A DNA stretch of 64,000 nucleotides, from positions 3,162,001 through 3,226,000 of the forward strand of contig NZ_JAACJE010000001.1 in assembly GCF_010020825.1 (NCBI RefSeq). The letters run 5' to 3'. The notes under the pieces are model-generated. The model saw only the letters and a list, made by a program, of their open reading frames with translations, had not been told where the DNA came from and did not search any database. Positions within the stretch are counted from its first letter, which is position 1; each line of letters opens with the position of its first letter. A program made the position numbers and the translations under genes. Below are positions 42,431 through 50,900 of the stretch, one piece after another. This stretch comes from Acidovorax sp. 210-6. GTDB taxonomy: Bacteria > Pseudomonadota > Gammaproteobacteria > Burkholderiales > Burkholderiaceae_C.

Positions 42431-42493
42431 CAAGCCAAATTGGCCGCTATCGCTTATGAAATAAGCGCTAGTAGCTATTAAATTTATAGCATA
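42431..42493 (-). repeat. REP-like palindromic repeat
   Basis: The minus strand reads GCTATAAATTTAATAGCTAC, TAGCGCTTAT, ATAAGCGATAGCGGCC. The arms CGCTTAT and ATAAGCG give a clear hairpin. It lies just upstream of the pyrC' start. Confidence 0.85.
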
Positions 42494-42550
42494 CAAACTG
42501 GCTGCATGGGCATGCCGCATGAACCCGGCACAACCCACGCCAGGGCCGCC

Positions 42551-42648
42551 GTGCAAGGGCCGCCCCGCCGAACGGGCGGCGTCCCCCTGCCCGCAGCACG
42601 CAGCGCTGCGAGAGCAGGGGGAAGGCGCGCAGCGCCACAGGGGGGTCA
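42551..42648 (-). repeat. Dispersed GC-rich repeat B, copy 2 (3' of pyrB)
   Basis: It opens GCAAGGGCCGCCCCGCCG, continues with GGCGTCCCCCTGC and GCAGGGGGAAGGCGCGCAG, and ends CACAGGGGGGTCAT at the pyrB stop codon. It differs from copy 1 mainly in the middle loop. Confidence 0.85.
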
Positions 42649-43617
42649 TGCCTCATTCCCGGCGACGATGGACATGACGGCCATGCGCACGGCAATGCCG
42701 AAGGTCACCTGCGGCAGGATCACGCTTTGCGGCCCATCGACCACGGCGGAGTCGATCTCCACCCCCCGGTTGATGGGGCCGGGGTGCATGACGATGGCGT
42801 CCGGTTTGGCCCAGCGCAGCCGCTCGGGCGTGAGACCGAAGCTCTTGAAATACTCCTGGCTCGACGGCAACAACGCGCCGCTCATGCGCTCATTCTGCAG
42901 GCGCAGCGCGATGACCACGTCGGCGTCCTTGATGCCTTCTTCGAGCGTATGGAATACGCGCACACCCATGTCGGCCAGGTTGGATGGCACCAGCGTGCGC
43001 GGCCCCACCACGCGCACTTCGGCGCAGCCCAGGGTGGTCAGGCCGTGGATGTCCGAGCGCGCCACGCGCGAGTGCAGCACGTCGCCCACGATGGCCACGG
43101 TGAGGTTGGAAAAGTCCTTCTTGTAGTGCCGGATGGTGTACATGTCCAGCAGGCCCTGCGTGGGGTGGGCGTGGCGCCCGTCGCCGGCATTGATCACGTG
43201 CACATGCGGCGCCACATGCTGGGCGATGAGGTAGGGCGCACCCGATTCGCTGTGCCGCACCACGAACAGGTCGGCCGCCATGGCCGAGAGGTTGGCAATG
43301 GTGTCCAGCAGCGACTCGCCCTTGCTCGCCGAGCTGCGCGCGATGTCGAGGTTGAACACGTCGGCCGACAGGCGCTTGGCCGCGATCTCGAATGTGGTGC
43401 GCGTGCGCGTACTGTTCTCGAAGAACAGGTTGAACACGCTCTTTCCGCGCAGCAGCGGCACCTTCTTGACTTCGCGCTCGTGCACGCTGACGAAGTTGGC
43501 CGCCGTGTCGAGGATGTGCGTGACGATGTCGCGCGGCAGGCCTTCGACGGACAGCAGGTGGATCAGTTCGCCGTTGCGGTTGAGTTGGGGGTTGCGGTGG
43601 TGTCGCACGGGATTCAC
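42646..43617 (-). CDS. pyrB: Aspartate carbamoyltransferase catalytic subunit
   Basis: This 323-residue enzyme condenses carbamoyl phosphate with aspartate in pyrimidine synthesis. Carbamoyl-phosphate site residues are visible in [15 protein letters not shown], the mobile loop in [12 protein letters not shown], and the [11 protein letters not shown] motif. The start is GTG, overlapping the pyrR stop as GTGA. It is longer at the N-terminus ([16 protein letters not shown]) than the E. coli enzyme, as expected for class A PyrB that assembles with a PyrC partner. It is followed by pyrC'. Confidence 0.95.
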   Translation of the reverse strand: MNPVRHHRNPQLNRNGELIHLLSVEGLPRDIVTHILDTAANFVSVHEREVKKVPLLRGKSVFNLFFENSTRTRTTFEIAAKRLSADVFNLDIARSSASKGESLLDTIANLSAMAADLFVVRHSESGAPYLIAQHVAPHVHVINAGDGRHAHPTQGLLDMYTIRHYKKDFSNLTVAIVGDVLHSRVARSDIHGLTTLGCAEVRVVGPRTLVPSNLADMGVRVFHTLEEGIKDADVVIALRLQNERMSGALLPSSQEYFKSFGLTPERLRWAKPDAIVMHPGPINRGVEIDSAVVDGPQSVILPQVTFGIAVRMAVMSIVAGNEA

Positions 43618-44135
43618 GCCTCCTTGACCTGGAACACAAAGCTGCCGCCGTCGTTGCGCGCCAGCGCCAGCGACTGGCTCGCGGGCAGCGTGACGCGCGC
43701 GGCGGCAAAGTCGGGTTGCACGGGCAGCTCACGCCCGCCGCGGTCCACCAACACGGCCAGGCGCACGCGCGCGGGGCGACCGTAGTCGTACAGCTCGTTG
43801 AGCACGGCGCGCACGGTGCGGCCGGTGTAGAGCACATCGTCCAGCACCAGGATGTCGGCGCCGTTCACATCGAAGGGCAGCGCGGTGTGTGCACTCGACG
43901 CCAGGCCGCGCTGGGCAAAATCGTCGCGGTGCATGGCCGAAGAGAGCACGCCCGGCGCACCCTCCAGACCCAGGTCCTGCTGCAGGCGCTGCGCCAGCCA
44001 GGCACCGCCGGAGGCAATACCCGCCAGGCGCGTGTGCGGCTCGCGCAGGCTGCGCACGCCGCGCAGCAGTTCGCGGTACAGGGCCTCGGCGTCGAGCACC
44101 AGGCTGCCCTGCTCGCCCGAAGAAGCTGTAGTCAT
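43614..44135 (-). CDS. pyrR: PyrR: pyr operon regulator / uracil phosphoribosyltransferase
   Basis: The 173-residue PRTase-fold protein has [15 protein letters not shown] and the PRPP motif [20 protein letters not shown]. PyrR proteins act as uracil phosphoribosyltransferase and, in Gram-positives, as mRNA-binding attenuators. In this group regulatory action is unproven. Its ATG overlaps the ruvX stop and its stop overlaps pyrB GTG, each by four bases. This places it in a coupled operon with pyrB and pyrC'. Confidence 0.93.
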   Translation of the reverse strand: MTTASSGEQGSLVLDAEALYRELLRGVRSLREPHTRLAGIASGGAWLAQRLQQDLGLEGAPGVLSSAMHRDDFAQRGLASSAHTALPFDVNGADILVLDDVLYTGRTVRAVLNELYDYGRPARVRLAVLVDRGGRELPVQPDFAAARVTLPASQSLALARNDGGSFVFQVKEA

Positions 44136-44557
44136 GAAAGACTCCTCAAAAATTGTTCGAGAATGATGCAAGCCGATGCAGCATCGGCATCGCGCGCGTT
44201 GGCGGCCAGTGCCTCGGTGGTGCTGTAGCGCTCGTCCACCTCATACACCGGCAAACCAAAACGCCCGCGCAACTGGCGCGCAAAGCGCTGCGCGCGGCGG
44301 GTGTTGTCGTGGCTCGCGCCGTCGGGGTGGTAGGGCACGCCCACCACCAGGGCATCGGGTTGCCACTCGGCAATGGCCCGCGCCACCGGGGCAAAGCGCG
44401 CGTCGCCGTCGGCCTGGATGGTGGGCCGGGGCGAGGCCGTGCCCAGCATGCGCGTACCAAAGGCCACGCCGGTGCGGCGCAGCCCAAAATCGAAAGCGAG
44501 AAAGGTCTGGAAATGCGCGGGAACGGCAGCGGAGGCGGACGGGGCCGGTGCGCTCAC
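44132..44557 (-). CDS. ruvX: Putative Holliday junction resolvase / pre-16S rRNA nuclease RuvX (YqgF)
   Basis: This 141-residue RNase H-fold protein has the YqgF signature FLAFDFGLRRTGVAFG, PDALVVGVPYHPDG and VYEVDERYSTTEA with the acidic catalytic residues (Asp, Glu and Asp). The start is GTG at 44557, with GGAGG 7 bases upstream, supplied by the mini-ORF cassette; the GTG overlaps the cassette stop as GTGA. The stop overlaps pyrR. YqgF is implicated in 16S rRNA 5' end maturation. Confidence 0.94.
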   Translation of the reverse strand: MSAPAPSASAAVPAHFQTFLAFDFGLRRTGVAFGTRMLGTASPRPTIQADGDARFAPVARAIAEWQPDALVVGVPYHPDGASHDNTRRAQRFARQLRGRFGLPVYEVDERYSTTEALAANARDADAASACIILEQFLRSLS

Positions 44558-44622
44558 TGTGGAACCTCCGTGCTGCGCACTGCGGTGCGAGCTTGCTTGG
44601 GAGCGGCCCGGCGCGCGCTCAT
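44554..44622 (-). CDS. 22-codon mini-ORF, downstream copy, coupled to ruvX
   Basis: This 22-residue basic peptide starts MSARRAAPKQARTAVRSTEV and ends PQ. Its ATG overlaps the upstream mini-ORF stop as ATGA, and its stop overlaps the ruvX start as GTGA. The GGAGG inside its own 3' end is 7 bases before ruvX. It is preceded by an identical GGAGG at the proper distance. I do not recognise a family. It may be a translated peptide or only a device for re-initiation. Confidence 0.6.
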   Translation of the reverse strand: MSARRAAPKQARTAVRSTEVPQ

Positions 44623-44687
44623 TGGAAAACCTCCGTGCTGCGCACTGCGGTGCGAGCTTGCTTGGGAGCGGCCCGGCGCGCGCTCAT
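44564..44687 (-). repeat. Tandem duplication, two identical 59-bp units (period 65 bp)
   Basis: Units at 44564-44622 and 44629-44687 are identical over 59 bases, and each spans one mini-ORF from its ATG to just past the GGAGG. They are separated by a 6-bp spacer (TTGGAA on the plus strand). The identity implies recent duplication or selection. A diverged relative may lie at 12114. Confidence 0.95.
44619..44687 (-). CDS. 22-codon mini-ORF, upstream copy, coupled to yqgE
   Basis: This copy encodes the same peptide as its neighbour except that the penultimate residue is Phe, giving EVFQ. Its ATG overlaps the yqgE stop as ATGA, and its own stop overlaps the next mini-ORF start in the same way. 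The GGAGG in its 3' end is 7 bases before that start. Five Arg/Lys residues in 22 make the peptide strongly basic. Function is unknown. Confidence 0.6.
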   Translation of the reverse strand: MSARRAAPKQARTAVRSTEVFQ

Positions 44688-45265
44688 GCGTGTCCCGCCC
44701 CTGGAGAAAGTTGCCACGCCTGCAGGCCCAGCAAGCCGAGTGCGCTGTCGTAGCGCTTGTCGATGGGGGTGTCAAAAATCACCCCCAGGTCGGCGCCCAC
44801 GGTCAACCAGGTGTTCTCGGCCAGTTCGGATTCCAGCTGACCCTCGCCCCAGGCCGAATAGCCCAGCGTGACCAGTACACGCCGGGGGCCTGCGCCCGTG
44901 GCCAGGGCTTCCAATACGTCCTTGGAGGTGGTCATCTCCAGCCCGCCGCCCGGTATGACCATGGTCGAGGCATAGGCAGATTCCTCGCCCTGTTCGCCCT
45001 GGGCCTGCATGGGTTCGTGCAGCACAAAGCCGCGCTCGGTCTGCACCGGCCCGCCCAGAAACACCGGCGCATCGCTCAGGTCTGGCCGCCCCAGCGGAAG
45101 ATCGACTTTCTCGAACAAGCCCTGGAGCTTGATGTCGGTGGGTTTGTTGATGATCAGCCCCAACGCGCCGCGTTCGCTGTGTTCGCACAGGTACACCACG
45201 CTGCCTGCAAAAGACACATCCTCCAGTCCGGGCATGGCAATGAGGAAATGGTGTGTCAGATTCAT
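44684..45265 (-). CDS. YqgE/AlgH family protein (UPF0301)
   Basis: This 193-residue protein of the UPF0301/YqgE family starts MNLTHHFLIAMPGLEDVSFA. It shows VVYLCEHSERGALGLIINKP, FLGGPVQTERGFVLHE and VTLGYSAWGEGQLESELAEN. The family is of unknown function but is commonly encoded beside ruvX, as here. An alternative ATG at 45286 would add seven residues. It heads a string of coupled genes leading to pyrB. It is divergent from photolyase, with 41 bp between. Confidence 0.92.
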   Translation of the reverse strand: MNLTHHFLIAMPGLEDVSFAGSVVYLCEHSERGALGLIINKPTDIKLQGLFEKVDLPLGRPDLSDAPVFLGGPVQTERGFVLHEPMQAQGEQGEESAYASTMVIPGGGLEMTTSKDVLEALATGAGPRRVLVTLGYSAWGEGQLESELAENTWLTVGADLGVIFDTPIDKRYDSALGLLGLQAWQLSPGAGHA

Positions 45266-45306
45266 GGGCGCAGAATGGGCGGGCATCTTTGAATTTTACG
45301 GTCAAC

Positions 45307-46779
45307 ATGTCTGCACCCTACCGCACGGGGCTGGTCTGGTTCCGCCGCGACCTGCGCGCCGAGGACCACGCCGCCCTGCACCACGCCCTGCTGCAATGCC
45401 AGCAGGTGCACTGCGTATTCGTCTTTGACAGCGCCATCCTCGCCCCCCTGCCACGCAAGGACCGGCGCGTGGAATTCATCCGCGAGTCGCTGGTGGAACT
45501 GGACGGCCGCCTGCGCGCCCTGGCGGAGCACCCCCAGGCGGGCCTGATCGTGCTGCAAGGGCCGGCCGACAGCCTCATTCCGAACCTGGCTCAGGCGCTG
45601 GGTGCAGACGCCGTATTCACCCACCATGACGACGAACCGGCTGCCCTCGCACGCGACGCACGGGTGCGCACGCAGTTGGCACGGCAACGGCAGGCCCTGC
45701 ACACCTATCAGGACCACACGGTGTTCGAGCGCAGCGAGCTGCTCACCCGCACCGGCAGCCCCTACACGGTGTTCACCCCCTACAAAAGGGCCTGGCTGGC
45801 ACGCATCGACGATGCCAGGCTGGCCCCGTGGCCAGTGGAACCACACGCCGCAAGGCTGGCGCCACGGCCTGCCGAACACTGCCGCCCCGTGCCCACGCTG
45901 CAAGACCTGGGTTTTGAACCCAGCGACCTGGACCTGCGCGTGCTGCCCGCAGGCAGCCAGGGCGCGCAGCAGCTGTTGCAGGACTTTGCAGGCCGCATCG
46001 ACCGCTATGACCAGGCGCGCGATTTCCCCGCCGTCAAGGGCCCCAGCTACCTCAGCACCCACCTGCGCTTTGGCACAGTGTCGGTGCGCAGCCTGGCGCG
46101 CATGGCGCTGGAACGCTCCCGCCAGGGCAGTGCCGGGGCCGATGTATGGCTCAGCGAGCTGGTCTGGCGCGATTTCTACTTCCAGATCCTGCACCACCAT
46201 CCGCATGTGGTGGAGCGCAGTTTCAAGCCCGCCTACGACGCCATCGCCTGGGAAACCGGCGCGCAAGCCCAAGCGCATTTTGCCGCCTGGTGCGAGGGCC
46301 GCACCGGCTTCCCCCTGGTGGACGCGGCCATGGCCCAAATTCTGCGTACGGGCTACATGCACAACCGGTTGCGCATGGTGGTGGCGAGTTTTCTGACCAA
46401 GGACCTGGGCATCGACTGGCGCTGGGGCGAGCGCTTTTTTGCGCAGCACCTCAACGACTACGACCTGGCGGCGAACAATGGTGGCTGGCAGTGGGCCAGT
46501 TCCAGTGGCTGCGATGCACAGCCCTATTTCCGCATCTTCCACCCAGTCACGCAAAGCCGCCGCTTCGATCCGCAGGGACGCTTCATCCGCCGCTATCTGC
46601 CTGGGTTGGCCGCGCTGCCCGATGCCGCACTGCATGCCCCCTGGGAAGCATCCCCCCTGGAGCTGCAGGCTGCGGGCGTGGTGCTGGGGCGCGACTACCC
46701 CCTGCCTATCGTGGACCATGCCACCGCGCGCGAGCGCACGCTGCAGCGCTATGCGGTGGTCAAGACGGTGGAGCGTTAG
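45307..46779 (+). CDS. phrB: Deoxyribodipyrimidine photolyase
   Basis: This 490-residue FAD-dependent DNA repair enzyme splits cyclobutane pyrimidine dimers with blue light. It has an N-terminal antenna-chromophore Rossmann domain (GLVWFRRDLRAEDHAALHHA, VVFDSAI-like) and a C-terminal helical FAD domain: ELVWRDFYFQIL, GRTGFPLVDAAMAQI, YMHNRLRMVVASFLTKDLGI and NDYDLAANNGGWQWASSSGC. FAD-binding and dimer-contacting residues look intact. The gene overlaps the 3' end of convergent pilU by 20 bp. Confidence 0.95.
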   Translation: MSAPYRTGLVWFRRDLRAEDHAALHHALLQCQQVHCVFVFDSAILAPLPRKDRRVEFIRESLVELDGRLRALAEHPQAGLIVLQGPADSLIPNLAQALGADAVFTHHDDEPAALARDARVRTQLARQRQALHTYQDHTVFERSELLTRTGSPYTVFTPYKRAWLARIDDARLAPWPVEPHAARLAPRPAEHCRPVPTLQDLGFEPSDLDLRVLPAGSQGAQQLLQDFAGRIDRYDQARDFPAVKGPSYLSTHLRFGTVSVRSLARMALERSRQGSAGADVWLSELVWRDFYFQILHHHPHVVERSFKPAYDAIAWETGAQAQAHFAAWCEGRTGFPLVDAAMAQILRTGYMHNRLRMVVASFLTKDLGIDWRWGERFFAQHLNDYDLAANNGGWQWASSSGCDAQPYFRIFHPVTQSRRFDPQGRFIRRYLPGLAALPDAALHAPWEASPLELQAAGVVLGRDYPLPIVDHATARERTLQRYAVVKTVER

Positions 46780-47941
46780 GAGTGGTGCCCGGCACTGGCT
46801 CCACACCGTCCTGCGCTTCTGGCGCCATCTGCATGCCTTCCACCCCGAGCGAGGCGCCCGAGGCCAGGCGCATGCGCAGGCCCATGTCGGTGCGGTTGTC
46901 GGCATGGGCCACGGCTTCGGCCTGGGTGATGGCGCCGCGTTCAAACAGCGCGTAGAGCGCCTGGTCGAAGGTGCACATGCCCACTTCGCCGCTGCGCTCC
47001 ATGGCGGTGCGCAAGCCCTCGATTTGACCCTTTTGGATCAGGTCGGAGACATAGTGCGACAGCAGCATGACCTCCACCGCTGGCACCCAGCCGCCGTGCC
47101 CGCCTGGCACCAGGCGCTGCCCCACCACTGCCTTGAGGTTGAGCGACAGGTCCATGAGCAGCTGCCGGTGCGCCTCTTCGGGAAAGAAGTTCAGCACCCG
47201 CTGCACGGCCTGGCTGGCATTGTTGGCGTGCAGTGTGGACACACACAGGTGGCCTGCTTCGGCATAGTGCAGTGCGTGCTGCATGGACGTGCGGTCGCGG
47301 ATCTCGCCGATCATGATCACATTGGGCGCCTCGCGCATGGCATGGCGCAGGGCTTCGTCGTAGGACAGGGTGTCCAGCCCCACTTCGCGCTGCGTCACCA
47401 ACGATTTCTTGTGCGCATGCAGGTATTCGATGGGGTCTTCCACCGTCAGGATATGGCCCGCCGTGTGCTCGTTGCGGTAGTCCAGCATGGAAGCCAGTGT
47501 GGTGGTCTTGCCCGAGCCCGCTGCGCCCACCACGAGGATCAGCCCGTTCTTGAGAAACGCCAACTGTTTGAGCACCGACGGCAGATGCAAGTCATCGATC
47601 GACGGAATCTGCGGTGATACATAGCGCACCACCATGCCGACCTGTCCGCGCTGCTGGTGCACGTTCACCCGGAAGCGCTCCGTGGGGCTGGTCTGGTAGG
47701 CCAGGTCGCACTCCATGCGCGCCTCGAATTCAGCGATCTGCGATGCACGCATGACCGAGTACGCCGCCTCACGCGTCTGCTGGGGCGTGAGCGGGTCGAA
47801 CGGCAGCGGCACGAAGGCGCCTTGGCGCTTGAGCGTGGGCGGCGCCCCTACCGTCAGGAACAGGTCGGAGGCACCTTCCTGCGCCATGCGGGCCAAACAG
47901 GCCTGCAGCCAGGAGCATGCAGCAGCAGACGGCGCATCCAT
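46760..47941 (-). CDS. pilU: PilU-type pilus retraction ATPase
   Basis: This 393-residue ATPase resembles PilU, accessory to PilT in type IV pilus retraction. It has an N-terminal PAS-like domain (ASDLFLTVGAPPTLKRQG), Walker A (VVGAAGSGKTT), the Asp box VEDPIEYLHAHKKSLVTQRE, Walker B NVIMIGEIRD and the His box LCVSTLHANNASQAVQRVL. It lies 31 bp after the chpA stop in the same direction and looks co-transcribed with the Chp genes. pilT is not adjacent. ATG 47941 is chosen; a GTG at 47959 adds six residues. Its 3' end overlaps phrB by 20 bp. Confidence 0.92.
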   Translation of the reverse strand: MDAPSAAACSWLQACLARMAQEGASDLFLTVGAPPTLKRQGAFVPLPFDPLTPQQTREAAYSVMRASQIAEFEARMECDLAYQTSPTERFRVNVHQQRGQVGMVVRYVSPQIPSIDDLHLPSVLKQLAFLKNGLILVVGAAGSGKTTTLASMLDYRNEHTAGHILTVEDPIEYLHAHKKSLVTQREVGLDTLSYDEALRHAMREAPNVIMIGEIRDRTSMQHALHYAEAGHLCVSTLHANNASQAVQRVLNFFPEEAHRQLLMDLSLNLKAVVGQRLVPGGHGGWVPAVEVMLLSHYVSDLIQKGQIEGLRTAMERSGEVGMCTFDQALYALFERGAITQAEAVAHADNRTDMGLRMRLASGASLGVEGMQMAPEAQDGVEPVPGTTPNAPPS

Positions 47942-47972
47942 GGGATTTGTCGCCTGCACCCGCTGATGCGCC

Positions 47973-50900
47973 TCAGGCTGGAGCAGCCGCCTGCGCCTGT
48001 TGGGCGTAGTGCTGGATCAGGCTCAGCAACTCGTCGTCCGAGTAGGGCTTGCCCAGGTAGTGGTTCACACCCAGCTCCATGGCGTGCTCGCGGTGCTTTT
48101 GGGCAATGCGCGAGGTGATCATGATGATGGGCAGGTCGTGCAGATTGGCATCTGCGCGGATGTTGCGGGCCAGATCGAAGCCATCCATGCGCGGCATTTC
48201 GATGTCCGAGAGCACCACCGTGGGCCGCTCTTCCTGGAGTTTCTCCAGGGCCTGCAAGCCATCGGCAGCCAGCACCACACGGTAGCCTTCGCGCTGCAGC
48301 AGGCGCTGCGTGACGCGGCGCACGGTGATGGAGTCGTCCACCACCAGCACCAGCGGTACCTGCCCTGCAGCGGAAGTGGCCGGCATGGGAGCCGCGGTTC
48401 CTGCATCGGACATGACCGTGACCGACACGGCCCCCAGAGGCAGGCTGCTGGCCGTCGCACGGATCTGATCGCCGTACACGGTGGCCAGCGCCACCGGGTT
48501 GTAGATGAGCACCACGGCACCGGACGCCAGCACCGACATGCCCGCCAAACCCGGCAGACGCGAGAGTTGCGGCCCCAGGTTCTTGACCACCACTTCACGG
48601 TTGCCCAGCACTTCATCCACATGCATGGCGATGCGCTGTGCCGCGCTGCGCAGGATGACCACGGGACGGGTCTTGCCCACCGCGGGCTCGATGCTGTACT
48701 GCGACGCCTGCAAGAGCGCCCCGCACCAGAAGAAGGGCAGGCTTTCACCAGCCATCTCGAACACGCCGCTGCGATAGGCCGATTCGAGCTCGACCGAGGG
48801 CACACGGCGAACGATTTCTACCAGGTTGGCAGGGATACCGATGGCCAGATCGCCTGCGCGCAGCATCACCACCTGCGTCACGGCCGTGGTCAGGGGCAGC
48901 ACCATGCGGAAGGAAGTGCCCTTGTCCGCTTCGGTCTGGGTCTCGATGCGTCCACCCAGGGCGTTCACCTCGGACCGCACCACATCCATGCCAATACCGC
49001 GCCCAGCCAGGGTGGACACTTCGGATGCCGTGGAGAAACCCGGTGTGAAGATCATGTTGGCCGCTTCGGCATCACTGAGGGTGGCGTCGGCTGCTACCAG
49101 CCCCTGGGCCACCGCCTTGGCACGGATGGCCGGGAGGTTGAGGCCAGCACCATCGTCGCGGAATGCGACCGACACGTCGTTGCCTTCGTGCTGCAGATCG
49201 ATGGTGATGGTTCCCGAAGCGGCCTTGCCTTTGGCCGCGCGCTGGTCGGGCATTTCAATGCCGTGCGCCACGCAGTTGCGCAGCAGGTGCTCGAACGCCG
49301 GGGTCATGCGGTCCAGCACCCCCCGGTCCATCTCGATGGAGCCACCGGTGATGTCCAGCTTGATCTGCTTGCCCGTCTCCTTGGCGGCCTGGCGCACCAC
49401 GGCGTACAGGCGCTCGGAAATGCCTTCAAACTCCACCATGCGGGTGCGCAACAAATCGCGCTGCAACTCGCGTGCCTGGCGACCTTGTGCAATGAGGTCG
49501 TCTTCGGTGCCTTCCATGGCGCGCAGCAAGTTGCGCTGAATGGTGGCCACGTCGTTGACCGACTCAGCCATCATGCGGGTCAGTTCCTGCACGCGTGTGA
49601 AACGGTCGAATTCGAGCGGGTCGAAGCCCGCTGCAGTGTCCTTGGACTGTGCCAAGCGGGACTGCATCTGCGATTCGGACTGGAGTTCGATATCGCGCAG
49701 CTGCTGGCGCAAGCGTTCGAGGTTGCCCGACAGGTCGGCCATGGAGCCACGCAGCTGCGCCAACCGTGCCTCCATGCGCGAACGGGTGATCATCACTTCG
49801 CCGGCCTGGTTGACCAAGCGGTCCAGCAACTGGGCGCGCACCCGGACCGAATGCGCAGCCGCGGGACGCGCCGGTGCGATGTCCAGTCCCTGCGGCCGTG
49901 CCAGCAACGGACGAACCGGTGCAGGGGCTGCCGGGGCCGTTGCAACAGAAGCCGTTTCGCCCACAGACACTGCTGGTTCGGGCGCTGCAGGCGCTTCGTC
50001 GCCACGGGCTGGGGAAACCACCACGGCCTCGGTCGGCGCCTGGGCACTGATGGCCCGCAACGCGCCAAAGTTGGCCTGCAAACCGTCAAAGCTGCCGAGC
50101 AACGGCTCCACATCGGCCGACTGCACGGTTTCCACATCGATCTGCTCGATGGCGGATTCCAGTCGGTGGGCCATTTCGCCCAAGCGCATGGCTCCTGCCA
50201 GTCGCGCGCTGCCCTTGAGCGTGTGCAAGGCACGCAGGACCTCGGTACGTGCACCCATGTTGTCTGGTCGTGCCGCCCATTGGCGCAACGCACCACCCAA
50301 GACCGGCAGCAGTTCTGCCGCCTCTTCCTCGAAAATGGGGAACAGATCGGGATCGATCACGTCCACCGCGTCGATGTCGTCGTCGATGTCCGGTGTCGTA
50401 CCAGCAAGCTCCGGTGCAGGTGCAAGGGCCTGTGCTGCAGGTACCAGCACCGACAAAGGCGGTGCCACGGGCGCATGGGCCACCTGCGGTGGCACTGCGG
50501 GAGTGCTTTCCTCCGGCGCGGGGGCTGTGGTTTCGGACACTGGCTCTTCGGCCATGGCGGCATCTTGCGCCAGCATGGCTTGGGCGTTTTCGATGCGCCA
50601 GGCTTCCATGGCCTGCTCGGCATCTTCCACCGGCGGCGACTGGGTGCTGACCACTTCGGTTTCAAGAATGCGGCGCAGAGCGTCGAGTACCTCGGTTTGC
50701 GCCTCCTTGAGGAAGCCTGCAGCGAATTGGTGCAACAGACGGCGGATATCTTCTGCCGCATCCAGGAAGGCTTGCGCGTCTTCGGCAGTGCCGCGCGCCT
50801 GTAGCTGCACATGCTCCAACGCATGCTCCAACAGACGGGCCGTCTCGGACAGTGCGCTGAAGCCCACCGTCGCCGAACTGCCTGCCAGTGAATGGGCCAG

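Noticed and set aside
48000-50804. Plus-strand frame of 934 codons
   Set aside because: Antisense of chpA; the composition is His/Arg/Gln-rich and lacks domains.
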